Shown: one piece after another, positions 12,960 to 25,850 of the stretch
Numbering within the stretch: position 1 is the stretch's first letter
How the letters are laid out: every line of letters starts with the position of its first letter
Assembly: GCF_024679095.1 (NCBI RefSeq)
Contig: NC_066518.1
Coordinates: 6,772,610-6,836,609, forward strand
Source: Eriocheir sinensis
Taxonomy: Eukaryota > Arthropoda > Malacostraca > Decapoda > Varunidae
Direction of reading: 5' to 3'
DNA: 64,000 bases
Translations under genes and position numbers: made by a program
The notes under the pieces: model-generated
Databases searched by the model: none
What the model was told of the DNA's origin: nothing
The model's input: the letters and a program-made list of their open reading frames with translations, nothing else

Positions 12960-13275
12960 CTCGAAAATGATGTAGAAAAGTACCAAAAAAAAAGGAAATA
13001 AAGTCAGTGAGCATATATTTTCGACATTATTTTCACCGGAGAGAATGACAGACCGAGAACGAGAAAGAGAAGAAACGAAAATACAAAAGAAAAATATGAC
13101 AAAAAATCACAAATATATATAAAGAACAACAGGAAAAAAGAACGGTAGCACGAGGAATATTTCTATTACCTCTTTTTTTCCTAAATTCCCAGTTTTCCTT
13201 TACCTCACGAACGGCCGGTGGACACACATACATACATACATTCGTGAGCGTTTTATTGCGTGTGTACGTGACTGG

Positions 13276-13312
<37 letters not shown>

Positions 13313-13830
13313 CGGAGGTACCCTTAGCACATGTCTGCGTGTTTGAGGCAAATGGTCTGCCACGTACAGCGCAAGGCAGCAAGCGAGAAAAGACCAAAAA
13401 AACAGGAAATAAATAGCTGGAGAAGCGACATAACGGCACTAGACCTTCCTTCCATTTTGACTTCTGAGTTTGATCCTTTTTATGAGTTTACTTTTATCTA
13501 ATTTTTTTTCCTGTCCTTCCGTATTATCAATCTTTTTTTTACATCTCCAATCCATCGTTGTATCACTGTAACATGTTTCTTTTGGCTTACACTCAGTTTC
13601 TATCCTCAACCGACTGGATTTCTTGTTTGTTTTATTTTCCTCAGAATCTCAATGTTTCTTTTTTTTTTCTGACCTTCATTTTTGTTTTCTCTTTTCGTGA
13701 CCCGTCGTCGTCGCTTCCGTCATTTATTTACTTTATTTTTGCGTCTTTCTCACTTCCTAAGATATTTACATAAACCTACAAAGGCGGGACAGCAGTGACA
13801 CAGACAGGCTGACAGACAGACAAGTAGGCA

Positions 13831-13886
<56 letters not shown>

Positions 13887-14100
13887 GAAGCAGTTAGCAC
13901 ATAAGAATTATAAACAAAACAAAAAAAAACATCAGTGTGGTAGAAATGGTGGTGGTGGTGGTGGTGGTGGCGTTTGTGGAACCTAAGCAAACGAAACCAA
14001 ACAAACACACACAAACATTAAAAAACACCGTCCAGCACAAACACAAAATGAATCCCACACAAAGCGGCGAATGTGTGTGTGCTTGTACATTCGCAAACAC
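12960..14100. other. Gene-free stretch with CA repeats
   Basis: AT-rich unique DNA with CA tracts at 13278-13310 and 13831-13883, and GGT at about 13945-13969. I see no exon or mobile element here. Confidence 0.6.
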
Positions 14101-14104
14101 CTAA

Positions 14105-14965
14105 ACTGTTGATGAGTGGGGTGGCTATGGTTAGTGGTTAGTGGTGATGGCTGTGTGGATATTGTTAGTGGTAATGGTTGTGGATATGGTTAGTGGTAAT
14201 GGCTATGGTTAGTGATAGTGGCTGTGGTTAGTGGCAATGGCTGTGGTTAACGGTACTGGCTGTGGTTGTGGTTAGTGACTATGGCTGTGGTTAGTGGTTA
14301 CTGGTAATGGCTATGGTTAGTGGTTAGTAGTAGCGGCTGTGGTTACTCGTAATGGTTAGTGTGTTCTGTACAAAATGGTTACTCTTCGGCGGAAACAATG
14401 AATATGGAAAACGGAAAATTATATAAAAAAACAACAACAACGAATACAACTACATACAATACACCTATCATTGTGCTTTTGGTTTTAATGGTTGGCAGCC
14501 TTTTTTGCACGAATATCCTGTGATTCTCTGTGGGTTTGTTGTAATGGAGTGGGAGGGGAGGGGAGATAAGGGGGGACAAGGAAAGCGATGAGAGGAAAGG
14601 AACAAAGAGACAGAAGAAATGGGAAACGAAGGATAGAGAGGAAAGAAGGAAGGAAAGGAAAAGGTAAAGAATCGAGAGAAGGAGAAACAAGAAAGGGAAC
14701 AATGAAAACGGAGATTGACAGAAAGGAAGGGGAAAGGCGATTCTTAAAAGAGGGGAGAGTGTTGGATGGGGGTGAAGGGGAAAGGGGACAAGAGGAGGCT
14801 GGGAAGGGGAGGAAAGAGTAAAGAGAGAGGCCTGCATGGACACTCGGGAAGGAGAAGAGGAGAGAGGAAGGGAGGCTTATGATTTGGGGAGGTGTGTAAT
14901 AATGTGTTTGGTGTGTGGAAAGATAAGGAGGTCGAGGAGGAGGAGGAGGAGGAGGAGGAGGAGGA
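14105..14965. repeat. GGTTAGTGGT minisatellite and purine tract
   Basis: From 14105 to 14370 a unit like GTGGTTAGTGGTAATGGCTAT repeats irregularly. From 14540 to 14965 the strand is purine-rich, ending in a GAG trinucleotide repeat. Confidence 0.85.
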
Positions 14966-15067
14966 GAGGAGTAAAATAAAAAGAATACCGTTGTGGATAT
15001 GTGTTGGATCTTAAATGGAACAGTGGCATCTGGTTACCTAATTAAGGCTTTAGCAGTGAATGGTGTG

Positions 15068-15068
<1 letters not shown>

Positions 15069-15132
<64 letters not shown>
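15069..15132. repeat. (CT)n microsatellite
   Basis: A pure CT tract of about 64 bp. Confidence 0.97.
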
Positions 15133-15134
<2 letters not shown>

Positions 15135-15229
15135 GGTCGCTCAAAACACAGATATGAATTATTACATTAGTGGACGAATTGTCTTGGTGTGCGTGGCTTG
15201 GCGGGGCGTCGTGTGGCAAGACTCTTGGA

Positions 15230-16250
15230 CGCCGGTGAGGACAACCTTTACAACCTTTTAGACAACAAGAGAAATGCGAGGAAATTTATACGTGAAGAAT
15301 GTTTTGGTACGCGATCTGGTCCGTTGATGTGTGTTAAGTGTACAGACTGCTGATAAGATTTATACAATGAAAATGCAAGGAAATGGACCTGAAGAATGTT
15401 CTGATACGCGATCTGGTCTGTTGATGTGTGTTAAGTGTGTATAAGGACTGCCAAGGGGGAAGAAAATCGTGAAAATGCGAGGAAGCTTATGTGGCGAATA
15501 TTTTGTGTAAGCGATCTGGTCTGTTGATGCGTGTTATGTGTATATAGGTATTGCTTAGGAGAGGAATATCGTGAAAATACATTGTTGATCTTCTTGAAAA
15601 TAGTTGCAGTTCAGTTATTGCTCTCCAGAGGTCTAAAGTACATGTTTTGCTTGTGTTTGATAGGCGTGACATCTGCATTTCTTTGAGTACTGCCAAGAAG
15701 AAGAATATTAAGAAAATGCAATGTTTGTCTTCTTGAAAATAGTTAAAACTCGATTATTGCTCCGCAGAGGTCTAGAGAAAATGTTTTGTTTGTTTTGACG
15801 GTCGAAATATCTGCACTTTTTTTGAGTATTGTTAAAATTGAGAGCTTCGTGAAAATACAATGTTAATCTGCTTGAAAATAGTTGCAGCTCGATTATTGCT
15901 CTACAGAGGTCTAAAGAATATGTTTTGTTTTGACGGGCGTGACATCTATATTTCTTTCAGTACTTCGGAGATTGAGAGTTTCGTGAAAATGCAACGTTGA
16001 TCTTCTTGAAAATAGTTGCAGTTGGATTATTGCTTTGCAGAGATTTAAAGAATATGTTTTGTTTGTTTTGATGGACGTGATATCGCGAAAAACCAACGTT
16101 GATCTTCTAAAAAACTGTTGCATCTCGATTAATGCGCTGGAGAGATTTAAAGAATATGTTTCGTTTGTTCTGATTTTTGTGACATCTGCAGGTCTTTTGA
16201 GTCTTTCATTTTAATGTTGAAAACTTTTTAAAATTTTTGTAACGTACGTG
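15230..16250. repeat. Two diverged minisatellites in a row
   Basis: From 15270 to 15560, units of about 105-115 bp share ACGCGATCTGGTC and GTTGATG followed by GTGTTA. From 15560 to 16250, units of about 130-145 bp share CTTGAAAATAGTTGCA, ATTATTGCT and AGAGGTCTAAAG. Divergence between units is substantial, so the arrays are old. No gene is seen. Confidence 0.8.
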
Positions 16251-16489
16251 TTCGTGAAATATGTTTGTCCAGCGCGCATTTTAATTTGTCTGTGTGTGTG
16301 ACTTTTCATTTCTGCATTTCTAAAGAAGCAACTATTTTCGCGTATTGTTATTTATTTTATAAGCAGCAGTACTTTTCTTTGATATTTACATTTGATTATT
16401 TTTGCAGTGTGTGTATTCTGTCTATTATAGTGAATCCAAGGCTACTAAATTCTTGCTGGTTTACTTATTTTATTTATTGTCAGTATTGC

Positions 16490-16770
<281 letters not shown>

Positions 16771-17099
16771 GTGCAGCTGAGCTAAAAAATAACGTCGTAC
16801 ACATCAAGTAATTAACGTAAATACATCCATTCAAACGACCCGACTCAGTCAACAGCAATTTACGAAACGAAAACACACACACGTTCGTCCTTTTTTTCAT
16901 CCTCGTCGTTTCGTCGCCGAGTCTCGCGTAAACACCAACATCGCCAGTTTATAAAAGTCATATATTTTCACTTTTTACACTTAAATGTACAGCATATATA
17001 CATACTTTCACTCTCCTGTTTACGCATTTTCAGCGGAGTTGTTTTTCCTGCTTTCATATGAAGTAAGTCACTAATATGTAATGAATATCCAGTTAGGCT

Positions 17100-18060
17100 T
17101 TTTTGTCGGTTCCCTTTACTCTGCCGGGCGCCGCTTCAGCTGGTAATCCTGCACCAGTGACGTCAATCATCCTGAAGTGACGTAACAGCGGGGGTTGCGT
17201 CACTAGTACGGGCGTGGGTGTGAGCCCCGCCCTGCGACGGTCACGTGCAGAGGCGACAACAGACACCGGCATCTGTTCGAGCAGACAGGAGCGGCACAGT
17301 GATGTCTTCAGATTTTCTCTTCCTCGCGTGCCGCCCCGTCCCTGCGAGACAGTCACTCCCCAGGGTCGCCGGACAGCCTCAGGGATGCCGCCGCCAGAAG
17401 ACACAAGCGAAGCGCGGAGAGGGAGTCGAATTGCGGCGAGAAAACCGATTCTTAAAGTGCAGCGAAGAGGAGGCAGGCAGCGCACGGAAAGGAAAGATTC
17501 TAGTAGGTCTCGAGAGGCCTCTTGAGCTCACAGCACCAGCGCACCATTACGTCAGCTTCACACAGCGTGCCGACACGCCATCCAAAGCCCCGCGGCTCAA
17601 CGGCTCACGGCACCAGTATACCATTGTTAGCATACCATTGTTAGCATACCACTGCCTCTGTGCTCACGTTGCCGCTCGGCACCGCTGCTGCACCACACAT
17701 CACAGTCGTCCGTTCCCGCATTTCCAGTCTTACTTCACGACTTTCCTCGTTGTAATTCTTCTCTTCTCTTCTCACAGTCTTCCATTTTCTTCGCGCACTG
17801 GAACTCAGCGTCTCAGCCTCTTGAAGTATTGCAGTGAACCTCGAAGTCACGTAATAATCACCGTAGACACCGAGACACTTTGCGAGACCTGGAGGCGGAG
17901 GCGTGGCACTCGACATCGGCCCAGAAGTGGCGGCAGCGGCGGTAGTGGTGCCAGGACGCTGCAGTGGTGGCGGGTGTTGGGCGTGCAGCGGGGGCTTAGG
18001 GGGCTGGTGGGGCTGCTGCGTGGGGGGCTGAGTGTTTAATGGTCCTCACTTCGCGAGCAG
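17100..18060. promoter_or_regulatory. GC- and CpG-rich stretch with CRE-like sites
   Basis: Unlike its surroundings this stretch is GC-rich with frequent CG dinucleotides and almost no simple repeats. It contains a full TGACGTCA (17158-17165), TGACGTAA (17178-17185), TGCGTCA (17196-17202) and TACGTCA (17548-17554). It could be an unmethylated promoter or enhancer, possibly with an unrecognised 5' exon. No reading frame in it matches anything I know. Confidence 0.35.
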
Positions 18061-18554
18061 AGGAAACGAGCTAACTCTGCGTCCAGGTGTTGGCTGCAAG
18101 GGAAGAAGAGAAAGAGTGTTGGTTAGTGGAGGCGATCGGGTGACAGGATGGAGAGGTGAGTGGAGGGAGGAGGAGGCTGAGGGAGTGGCTGAGTGGTTGG
18201 TCACTCTCACGGACTCTTTATCATTCCCATTCCGTGTTTTATTCAAAGGTCACCGAGTCTCCGTACTATACTGTTACTAATACTACTCTGTCGGTCTCCC
18301 GTTTCTCTTTCTCTGGTTCTATTTTTGTGTTTCAGGCGTGGAGTGCAGTCTGTTTGCTGTCGGTTTGTTTTCTGTGTTTGTCTTTCTTTGTCTCGGTCTC
18401 GGGCGTTTGTTTGGTCCGTGTTTGCCTTTTTAGTATCTGTCTCGCCTTTCCTCGCCCCGTCTCTTTGACCCTCTGTACTTTTCTTTTTTTGTTGGTTTGT
18501 CTGCGTCTGTTTGTCTGTCTCTTCCCTTTTTGGTGGAGGTGGAAGTCCCTTTGC

Positions 18555-18597
<43 letters not shown>

Positions 18598-18682
18598 TTG
18601 TTTCGTTCCTGCTCTCAACAACATTTCTATTTTAGGTTCATACATACGGATACCTGATTATTCCGGTTCAGTATGTCTTCAG

Positions 18683-18775
<93 letters not shown>
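18555..18775. repeat. (CA)n and (CT)n microsatellites
   Basis: CA at 18555-18596 and CT at 18689-18775. The flanks 18060-18550 and 18780-19145 look like unique noncoding DNA. Confidence 0.95.
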
Positions 18776-18779
<4 letters not shown>

Positions 18780-20047
18780 CTTGCTCTCTTATAGTAATCC
18801 TCCATCATCAATCACCTTCTTTGCATGCTTTCTTTCCTTCCTTCCTTCCCACTTTTCTCTTATTCCTCTCCTGGGTTTTCTCTTTCCCTCCTTCCCTTCC
18901 TTTCTTCCTTCCCGAGGGCGCGAGGGAGGACGATTAGGACACGGAAATCCTACTATCAGCGGCCCTCGGGAGTGACGCGGCGGAGGCTTGCGCTTTTCTG
19001 ATGGCCCCCCAAAATAGCGAAGGTACTTAAGGTGCAAAGAATGATTAAAGCGAGCCGTGAATCTTTCCCTCCCAAGTTGTAATTATCATACGGTTGGCAG
19101 CGAGGGAGAGACCAGCGGGAGAAAACGGGCAAAGCTGTTTTCTGTCCAAAAAATCGTCGCCCTCCTACTCCCTTTCCCTCTCTCTCCCTATCCCTTCTTT
19201 CACTCTTCAACCCCATCACCACCCACCACCACAACCACCGTCACCAACCAGCAGAATCACAAAAACTCACCACCACCACCACGACCAAAACCCAAACTTA
19301 AATGGCCTTGCTTTCAAAACAAGTCATTTACCTCCCCCGGCATCAAGGTGTGAAGAAACCCCAAATGTGCTTTCTTTTCACCTCTCTTTCAGGGTTCTAA
19401 GATCGATGACAAGACGTGATGCTGGGGCCAAGAAGAAGGGAGCGAGAGGGACGGTGAGAGAGAAAGGGAGAGGAACGGTGAAAGGGGAAAGAGAGAGAGA
19501 GGGAAGGTGAGAGACTGAGGGAGATGTTGCCGAAGGAGGTGAGGAAAAGGGAGCAGCGAGGAAGGGGGAGAAAAGCAGAAGTAAAAGGGAGAAGGAAAGA
19601 GAAACGAAAGGGCGGGTGAAGATGAGGAGGGAGAGGAAAGGGGAAGGAAGAAGAACAAGAGGGAGGAGGATAGAGAAAGAGAGGAGGAGGATAGAAAGGG
19701 GGTGAAGAGGAGAGGGAAATAGAAGCAAGACTGAGAAGAAGAAAAGGTGAAAAGGGGGAGGAAAGGAAGAGGAAAAGGACAAGAGGGAGGAGGATAGAGA
19801 AAGAAAGGGGATAGGATAGAGAAAGGATAAAAAGGAGAGCTGAAGAGAAGAAGGAAACAAAATGGAAAGGAAAATAAAGAATATGGGAAGATGCATTGTA
19901 CAGATGAATAGGGAAAGGAAGAGGAGAGAAGGAAGAAGGAATGGGCATGATGGAAGGGGGATGTGATGGGGAGGTTATGATGGGAAGGGAGAGTGAGAGG
20001 GAGAAGGGGAGAGCATGAAGAGGGAGAGAGGAACGGAACTGGGGAGG

Positions 20048-20356
<309 letters not shown>

Positions 20357-20897
20357 GAAATTAGCCTCAAGAAAAGAGCAGGACGAAGCGTGAAGGAGGG
20401 AGGACTGCTCAGACGGATCTCAAGGTGAAAGAAAACACAGTAAAAGAGAGGAGAGGAGAGGAGAGGAGAGGAGAGGAGAGGAGAGAGGGTGTGAGGGTCA
20501 GAGGAAGAAACCAGAGGAGTGCATATACTAAAGGGAGAGCGACTGCCAGAATCTTTTATGTTCCCGCAAATGGAAACGCGTCAAAATATCAGAATTGTAA
20601 CGCGACTGAAAAGGAAGCAAATGAACAAAAGCTGACCACAAAACAAAAGCCATAAACCAAACACAGAAAAATATCAATAAATAAACACTGAACATAAATT
20701 TCCAAATATCAGGAAAAAAACATTTAGCAAAACCTTTTTGTTTAATGTAGAAAAAAGAAAAATGACTAATCAGGGAAGGCAGACAAGATAAAATCATTAA
20801 GGGCAACCCTTTTTACGGCACGCGTTCCTTTACTCACCAGTTACGGTCATATTGTACATTACACCTTCTTAAATACATTGGAATACAGTACAGGAAA

Positions 20898-20937
<40 letters not shown>

Positions 20938-20939
20938 TC

Positions 20940-21215
20940 TTATTTATTTTTTTTACATCTTGGCCTATGGTGCCGGTAGGCTTTCTTTGGGGGCCTGGTG
21001 GTCGGCTCGAGCCCATCGTGGCGCAGGCAAGTGTTTATAGTGACGCCATCTATTCTTGGCTCATGCTGCCTCCCGAGCTCATTCTTGATTTCCCTTTGAC
21101 AGTTCCTCCAGACTCTTAGACCATAACCACGGAAAAACTCAGCACAACGCCCATACTCCAAGTTCCAACTACGTGTTTCCAGACCTTATTCCTATGATAT
21201 CAACTTTCCACGAAC
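20940..21215 (-). mobile_element. SINE-like element, right arm copy
   Basis: This is the inverted-arm counterpart of 3340-3617, with the same box-B-like core and A-rich tail next to a TAC repeat (20899-20938). Only a few bases differ. Its presence in both arms shows it predates the duplication. Confidence 0.55.
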
Positions 21216-21767
21216 CACTTTACTGGATGATGAACACCTCTAAAAATTATCCATATATCTCATATTTACTGTAATAATGATCCAACAATCTGATATCCAC
21301 TGTTAGTAATAATATGACGCAGATGTGCAAAGCAAAAAAAGTAATTGGGTGTAAAGTACCATATGTGGAATTCAAAGAAGGTGAAAACTATAAAACCTGC
21401 CGTTGAGTAGTAAATGAGAACTTTGTATTTAGCGAAGAAAGACTGAGTACAACATGGAGAGGCATAGGCTAATACGAGTTGTAATACTACTACTATATAC
21501 GATGATGATGATAATAGTAATAATAATAACAATAATAGAGCAAGTAGGTATTGGATGTCCTCTGGTCTCATTAGTAACAATCCAGGGGTGTAGTAGGCAG
21601 AAAGGCAACTAAAATTAAGAAATCGCAATGGACAGACACGGGATAAAGGGAACAGATATGGAGGGAAAGAGTACCTACGCGACACACTGGGAAATAACTA
21701 ATGTATGAAGAACCCAAGGCATGTTATCCACGCATTATGCATGAAATAAAAGTTAAGCAAGGTTATT

Positions 21768-21805
21768 TTTTCTTACTTATCAAGATTTATTTGCGAATAG
21801 TTGCC
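21768..21805 (+). repeat. 38-bp segment upstream of the right gene
   Basis: It lies about 230 bp 5' of the right start codon and is repeated in direct orientation at 24903-24940. The two direct copies flank the whole right gene. Confidence 0.85.
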
Positions 21806-22032
21806 ATTCAAAAGAATTAAGAATATTTTATCTATTCCTTTATAGTTTAGCAACAGCCCTGTCACCCGCCATCCGACGCGTGAACTGCACTACTTAGCCG
21901 ACTAGGCAAGATTATAGCAGAAAGAATTTGCTGGAGGCCAGTCGGTCTTCATGGACATAGCACCTCCTTTTGTTACCGAACACCGATTTCCTCAATATTC
22001 GGATAATTTTTTTGTATCACATCGAAACAACG

Positions 22033-24545
22033 ATGGGAAACTCTGCAACTCGACAGAAATTTAACGTGTGGGTAACCCTGGAGCGAGGCTCCTCCCTGGT
22101 GGACTCCATCAAGCTCTCGTGCAAGGACTCCACCTGCTGCCTGAAGAGGAGGCGTACGGTCGCCTCCGTCAAGCTCCCCGTGGAAGGCTGGTCTTGCGTC
22201 GCTGGGATTCAAGGCTGCCACGCCGAGGGTGAGCTGCGTGTGCCCTTGGCGAAGCTGTGCAAGAAAGACGGCAACGCGGCCGTCAGGGTGCAATTCGCCT
22301 CGCTTAGGAAGCCAGTCTTCACCTCTTCCATGCCGCTGGCCTGGCTGCTGGACAACATCAGCGGCCTCCACTTCTCGCTCTTCTGTGACGACGGGCCCGC
22401 CTTCACCAGCCTCCGGTGCAACGGGAGGCGGTGTGGCGAGCCCGTCCGGGCGGTGACCCCTGCACCGCGTGCGGCCACTGACGGGGTGGCCAGGACCGAT
22501 GAGGCTGATGCATGGGCAGCCTTTGAAGTGACGACCCATGATGACTGGTCCGTGGAGGCTGATGATTCATGGGCAGCCCCAGACTTGGTGACCTCTGTTG
22601 CTATGGTCGAGGCTGATGATTCATGGGCAGCCTTTGAAGCAATGACCCGTGATGACTGGTCCGTGGAGGCTGATGATTCATGGGCAGCCCCAGACTTGGT
22701 GACCTCTGTTGCTATGGTCGAGGCTGATGATTCATGGGCAGCCTTTGAAGCAATGACCCGTGATGACTGGTCCGTGGAGGCTGATGATCCATGGGCACCC
22801 GCCGAATTGGTGACCGCCTTCACCGATGAGGCTGATGATTCATGGGCAGCCTTTGAAGCAATGACCCGTGATGACTGGTCCGTGGAGGCTGATGATTCAT
22901 GGGCACCCGCCGAATTGGTGACCGCCATCACCGATGAGGCTGATGATTCATGGGCAGCCTTTGAAGCAATGACCCGTGATGACTGGTCCGTGGAGGCTGA
23001 TGATCCATGGGCACCCGCCGAATTGGTGACCGCCATCACCGATGAGGCTGATGATTCATGGGCAGCCTTTGAAGCAATGACCCGTGATGACTGGTCCGTG
23101 GAGGCTGATGATCCATGGGCACCCGCCGAATTGGTGACCGCCATCACCGATGAGGATGATTCATGGGCAGCCTTTGAAGCAATGACCCGTGATGACTGGT
23201 CCGTGAGGCTGATGATCCATGGGCACGATGAGGTGATGTTCCATTGGCACTCCTTGAAGTGACGACCCGTGATGACTCGTCTGATGAGGGTGATGATCCA
23301 TGGCCAGCCTTTGAAGCAATGACCCGTGATGACTCGTCTGATGAGGGTGATGTTCCATTGGCACTCCTTGAAGTGACGACCCGTGATGACTCGTCTGATG
23401 AGGGTGATGATCCATGGCCAGCCTTTGAAGCAATGACCCGTGATGACTCGTCTGATGAGGGTGATGTTCCATTGGCACTCCTTGAAGTGACGACCCGTGA
23501 TGACTCGTCTGATGAGGGTGATGATCCATGGCCAGCCTTTGAAGCAATGACCCGTGATGACTCGTCTGATGACGGTGATGTTCCATTGGCACTCCTTGAA
23601 GTGACGACCCGTGATGACTCGTCTGATGAGGGTGATGATCCATGGCCAGCCTTTGAAGCAATGACCCGTGATGACTCGTCTGATGACGGTGATGTTCCAT
23701 TGGCACTCCTTGAAGTGACGACCCGTGATGACTCGTCTGATGAGGGTGATGATCCATGGCCAGCCTTTGAAGCAATGACCCGTGATGACTCGTCTGATGA
23801 GGGTGATGATCCTTGGGCATCCGCCGAATCGGTGGCCGCCATCACCGATGAAGCTGATGATCCATGGGATGCCCTCGAATTGATAACCAGTGATGACTGG
23901 TCTGATGAGGATGAGGATCCATGGGATGCCCTCGAATTGATAACCAGTAATGACTGGTCTGATGAGGATGATGATCCATGGGATGCCCTCGAATTGATAA
24001 CCAGTAATGACTGGTCTGATGAGGATGATGATCCATGGGATGCCCTCGAATTGATAACCAGTAATGACTGGTCTGATGAGGATGATGATCCATGGGATGC
24101 CCTCGAATTGATAACCAGTAATGACTGGTCTGATGAGGATGATGATCCATGGGATGCCCTCGAATTGATAACCAGTAATGACTGGTCTGATGAGGATGAT
24201 GATCCATGGGATGCCCTCGAATTGATAACCAGTGATGACTGGTCTGATGAGGATGATGATCCATGGGATGCCCTCGAATTGATAACCAGTAATGACTGGT
24301 CTGATGAGGATGATGATCCATGGGATGCCCTCGAATTGATAACCAGTAATGACTGGTCTGATGAGGATGATGATCCATGGGATGCCCTCGAATTGATAAC
24401 CAGTGATGACTGGTCTGATGAGGATGAGGATCCATGGGAAGCCCTCGAATTGATAACCAGTGATGACTGGTCTGATGAGGCTGATGCCTTCCTGGACGTC
24501 ACGGCCATCTGTGGTGTCGTTGTGTACATTGTCTTGCTTCACTAA
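22033..24545 (+). pseudogene. Acidic DPW/WxxF repeat protein, right copy with internal frameshift
   Basis: The start context, Cys-rich domain, repeat classes, hydrophobic tail and stop match the left copy. From the ATG the frame runs 409 codons and stops at 23262, because single G losses near 23203 and 23232 and a 26-base loss between them break the array. The correct frame resumes before 23250 and runs to the TAA at 24545. The first zone has 13 units before the break (8 on the left). Zone two has 10 units, then one ASAES unit and 11 DPWDALELITS units. Two lost Gs in G-runs are typical of consensus errors in repeats, so the gene may be intact in the animal. If real, the mutation gives a truncated protein with the Cys domain, the first zone and no C-terminal tail. 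Confidence 0.65.
22510..24482 (+). repeat. Coding minisatellite of 51-57 bp units (right copy)
   Basis: It has the same unit classes as 309-2039 but a different number and order. The WAAFEAM/WAPAELV zone is expanded, the ASAES unit occurs once rather than twice, and the DPWDALELITS run has 11 uninterrupted units. Many adjacent 57-bp units are identical, so homogenisation is recent. Confidence 0.95.
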
Positions 24546-24709
24546 GCAGCCTGGTAACACACTCACCAGTGACCCCCGGCGCAGGCGCGAGCCACATCGT
24601 GAGCCACACTCCCGGGGAGCGAGACTCCCTTTAGTGACCGTCGCTCTTATTACACCTTCAGGGGAGGAGCTCCAGCTGTATTTCTTATCTTATCAATGAA
24701 AACCTTTAC

Positions 24710-24715
24710 AATAAA
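24710..24715 (+). promoter_or_regulatory. Candidate poly(A) signal of the right copy
   Basis: AATAAA lies 165 bases after the stop, mirrored exactly in the left arm. No A-run follows in the genome, which argues against a simple retrogene. Confidence 0.5.
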
Positions 24716-24788
24716 ACTATTATCCTATTAATGAATTTACCTTACCTATTAATAATAGTGTGCCTATCACAGTGAAATTCACCACATG

Positions 24789-24870
24789 CACGACTGCCAA
24801 GTCTCTTCCATTCGTCTACCATTCTATTAGCAAACCAATTCCTGCCTGCATGTTTAACAAATCTATATTG
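24789..24870 (-). pseudogene. C-terminal scrap of a retrotransposon ORF
   Basis: The minus strand reads FVKHAGRNWFANRMVDEWKR without stops. This resembles the conserved C-terminal end of jockey-like reverse transcriptase proteins (R..FF..RVV.EWN.LP). It begins exactly where the inverted arm ends. Only about 27 codons remain. Confidence 0.55.
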
Positions 24871-24902
24871 ATCTAACGACCCACGGCTAAGAGTGCATTA
24901 TA

Positions 24903-25060
<158 letters not shown>

Positions 25061-25236
25061 CCCGTAGGGAGGAGAGAGCGCTGGCAACAGAGAAAACAAG
25101 TGGAGCAAGGAAAGACTTACTCCCCCCTCACCCCAAAGTAATCAATGGTTATGTGGTAAAGGTGACTTGTAATTAGCGAGTCGAGGGAATCCCGTAGGCG
25201 TGATGTGTTCTTAGGAGGTTTATTTGGGTGTGAGAA

Positions 25237-25320
25237 TTTTTTTTTTTTTACAACAAAGGAGACAGCTCAAGGGCACAAAACAGTAAACAATAATATAAAA
25301 AAGCCCGCTACTCGCTGGAA
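25237..25320 (+). mobile_element. Short SINE fragment (ACAACAAAGGAGACAGCTC family)
   Basis: T-run, ACAACAAAGGAGACAGCTCA, A-rich middle, AAAAGCCCGCTACTCGCTGG. It has the same structure as 5697-5775 and lacks the 3' part seen at 62975. Confidence 0.75.
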
Positions 25321-25364
25321 GATATATATATGTTTGTTTTGGCCAATGAGCTTTCAGAGAGGGT

Positions 25365-25850
25365 TATTTGGGTGTAAGAACGTTGGAAGGTGGGTTTAAT
25401 TTATATGAAGAGGTCTGAGAGAGGTTTGTTAGGGTGTAAGGACTTTGGAAGGTGGGTTTAATTTATCTGAAGAGGTCTGAAAGAGGTTTGTTTGTGTGTA
25501 AGGACTTTGGAAGGTGGGTTTGATTTATCTAAAGAGGTCTGAAAGAGGTTTGTTTGGGTGTAAGAACTTTGGAAGGTGGGTTTAATTTATCTGAAGAGGT
25601 CTGAAAGAGGTTTGTTTGGGTGTAAGGGCTTTGGAAGGTGGGTTTGATTTATCTGAAGAGGTCTGAAAGAGGTTTGTTTGTGTGTAAGGACTTTGGAAGG
25701 TGGGTTTGATTTATCTAAAGAGGTCTGAAAGAGGTTTGTTTGGGTGTAAGAACTTTGGAAGATGGGTTTAATTTGCCTAAAAACGTCCAAGAGAGGTCTA
25801 TATGGTGTAAGAAATTTGAAAGGAGTGTTTAATTTGGCTGGAAATATCAC
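25365..25850. repeat. 62-bp minisatellite, about eight copies
   Basis: The unit is GGGTGTAAGGACTTTGGAAG plus about 42 further bases, including AATTTATCTGAAGAGGTC. Starts are spaced 62 bp apart (for example 25441 and 25503). The first and last copies are more diverged than the middle ones. Noncoding. Confidence 0.92.

Noticed and set aside
17093..18039. Frames of 100-264 codons in the GC-rich stretch
   Set aside because: No domain, several overlapping frames of similar length, and no convincing splice sites. GC-rich DNA lacks stops by chance.
22209..24566. 785-codon minus-strand frame opposite the right repeat gene
   Set aside because: Same cause as in the left arm. Its apparent fusion of two motif styles simply reflects the sense-strand frameshift near 23200.
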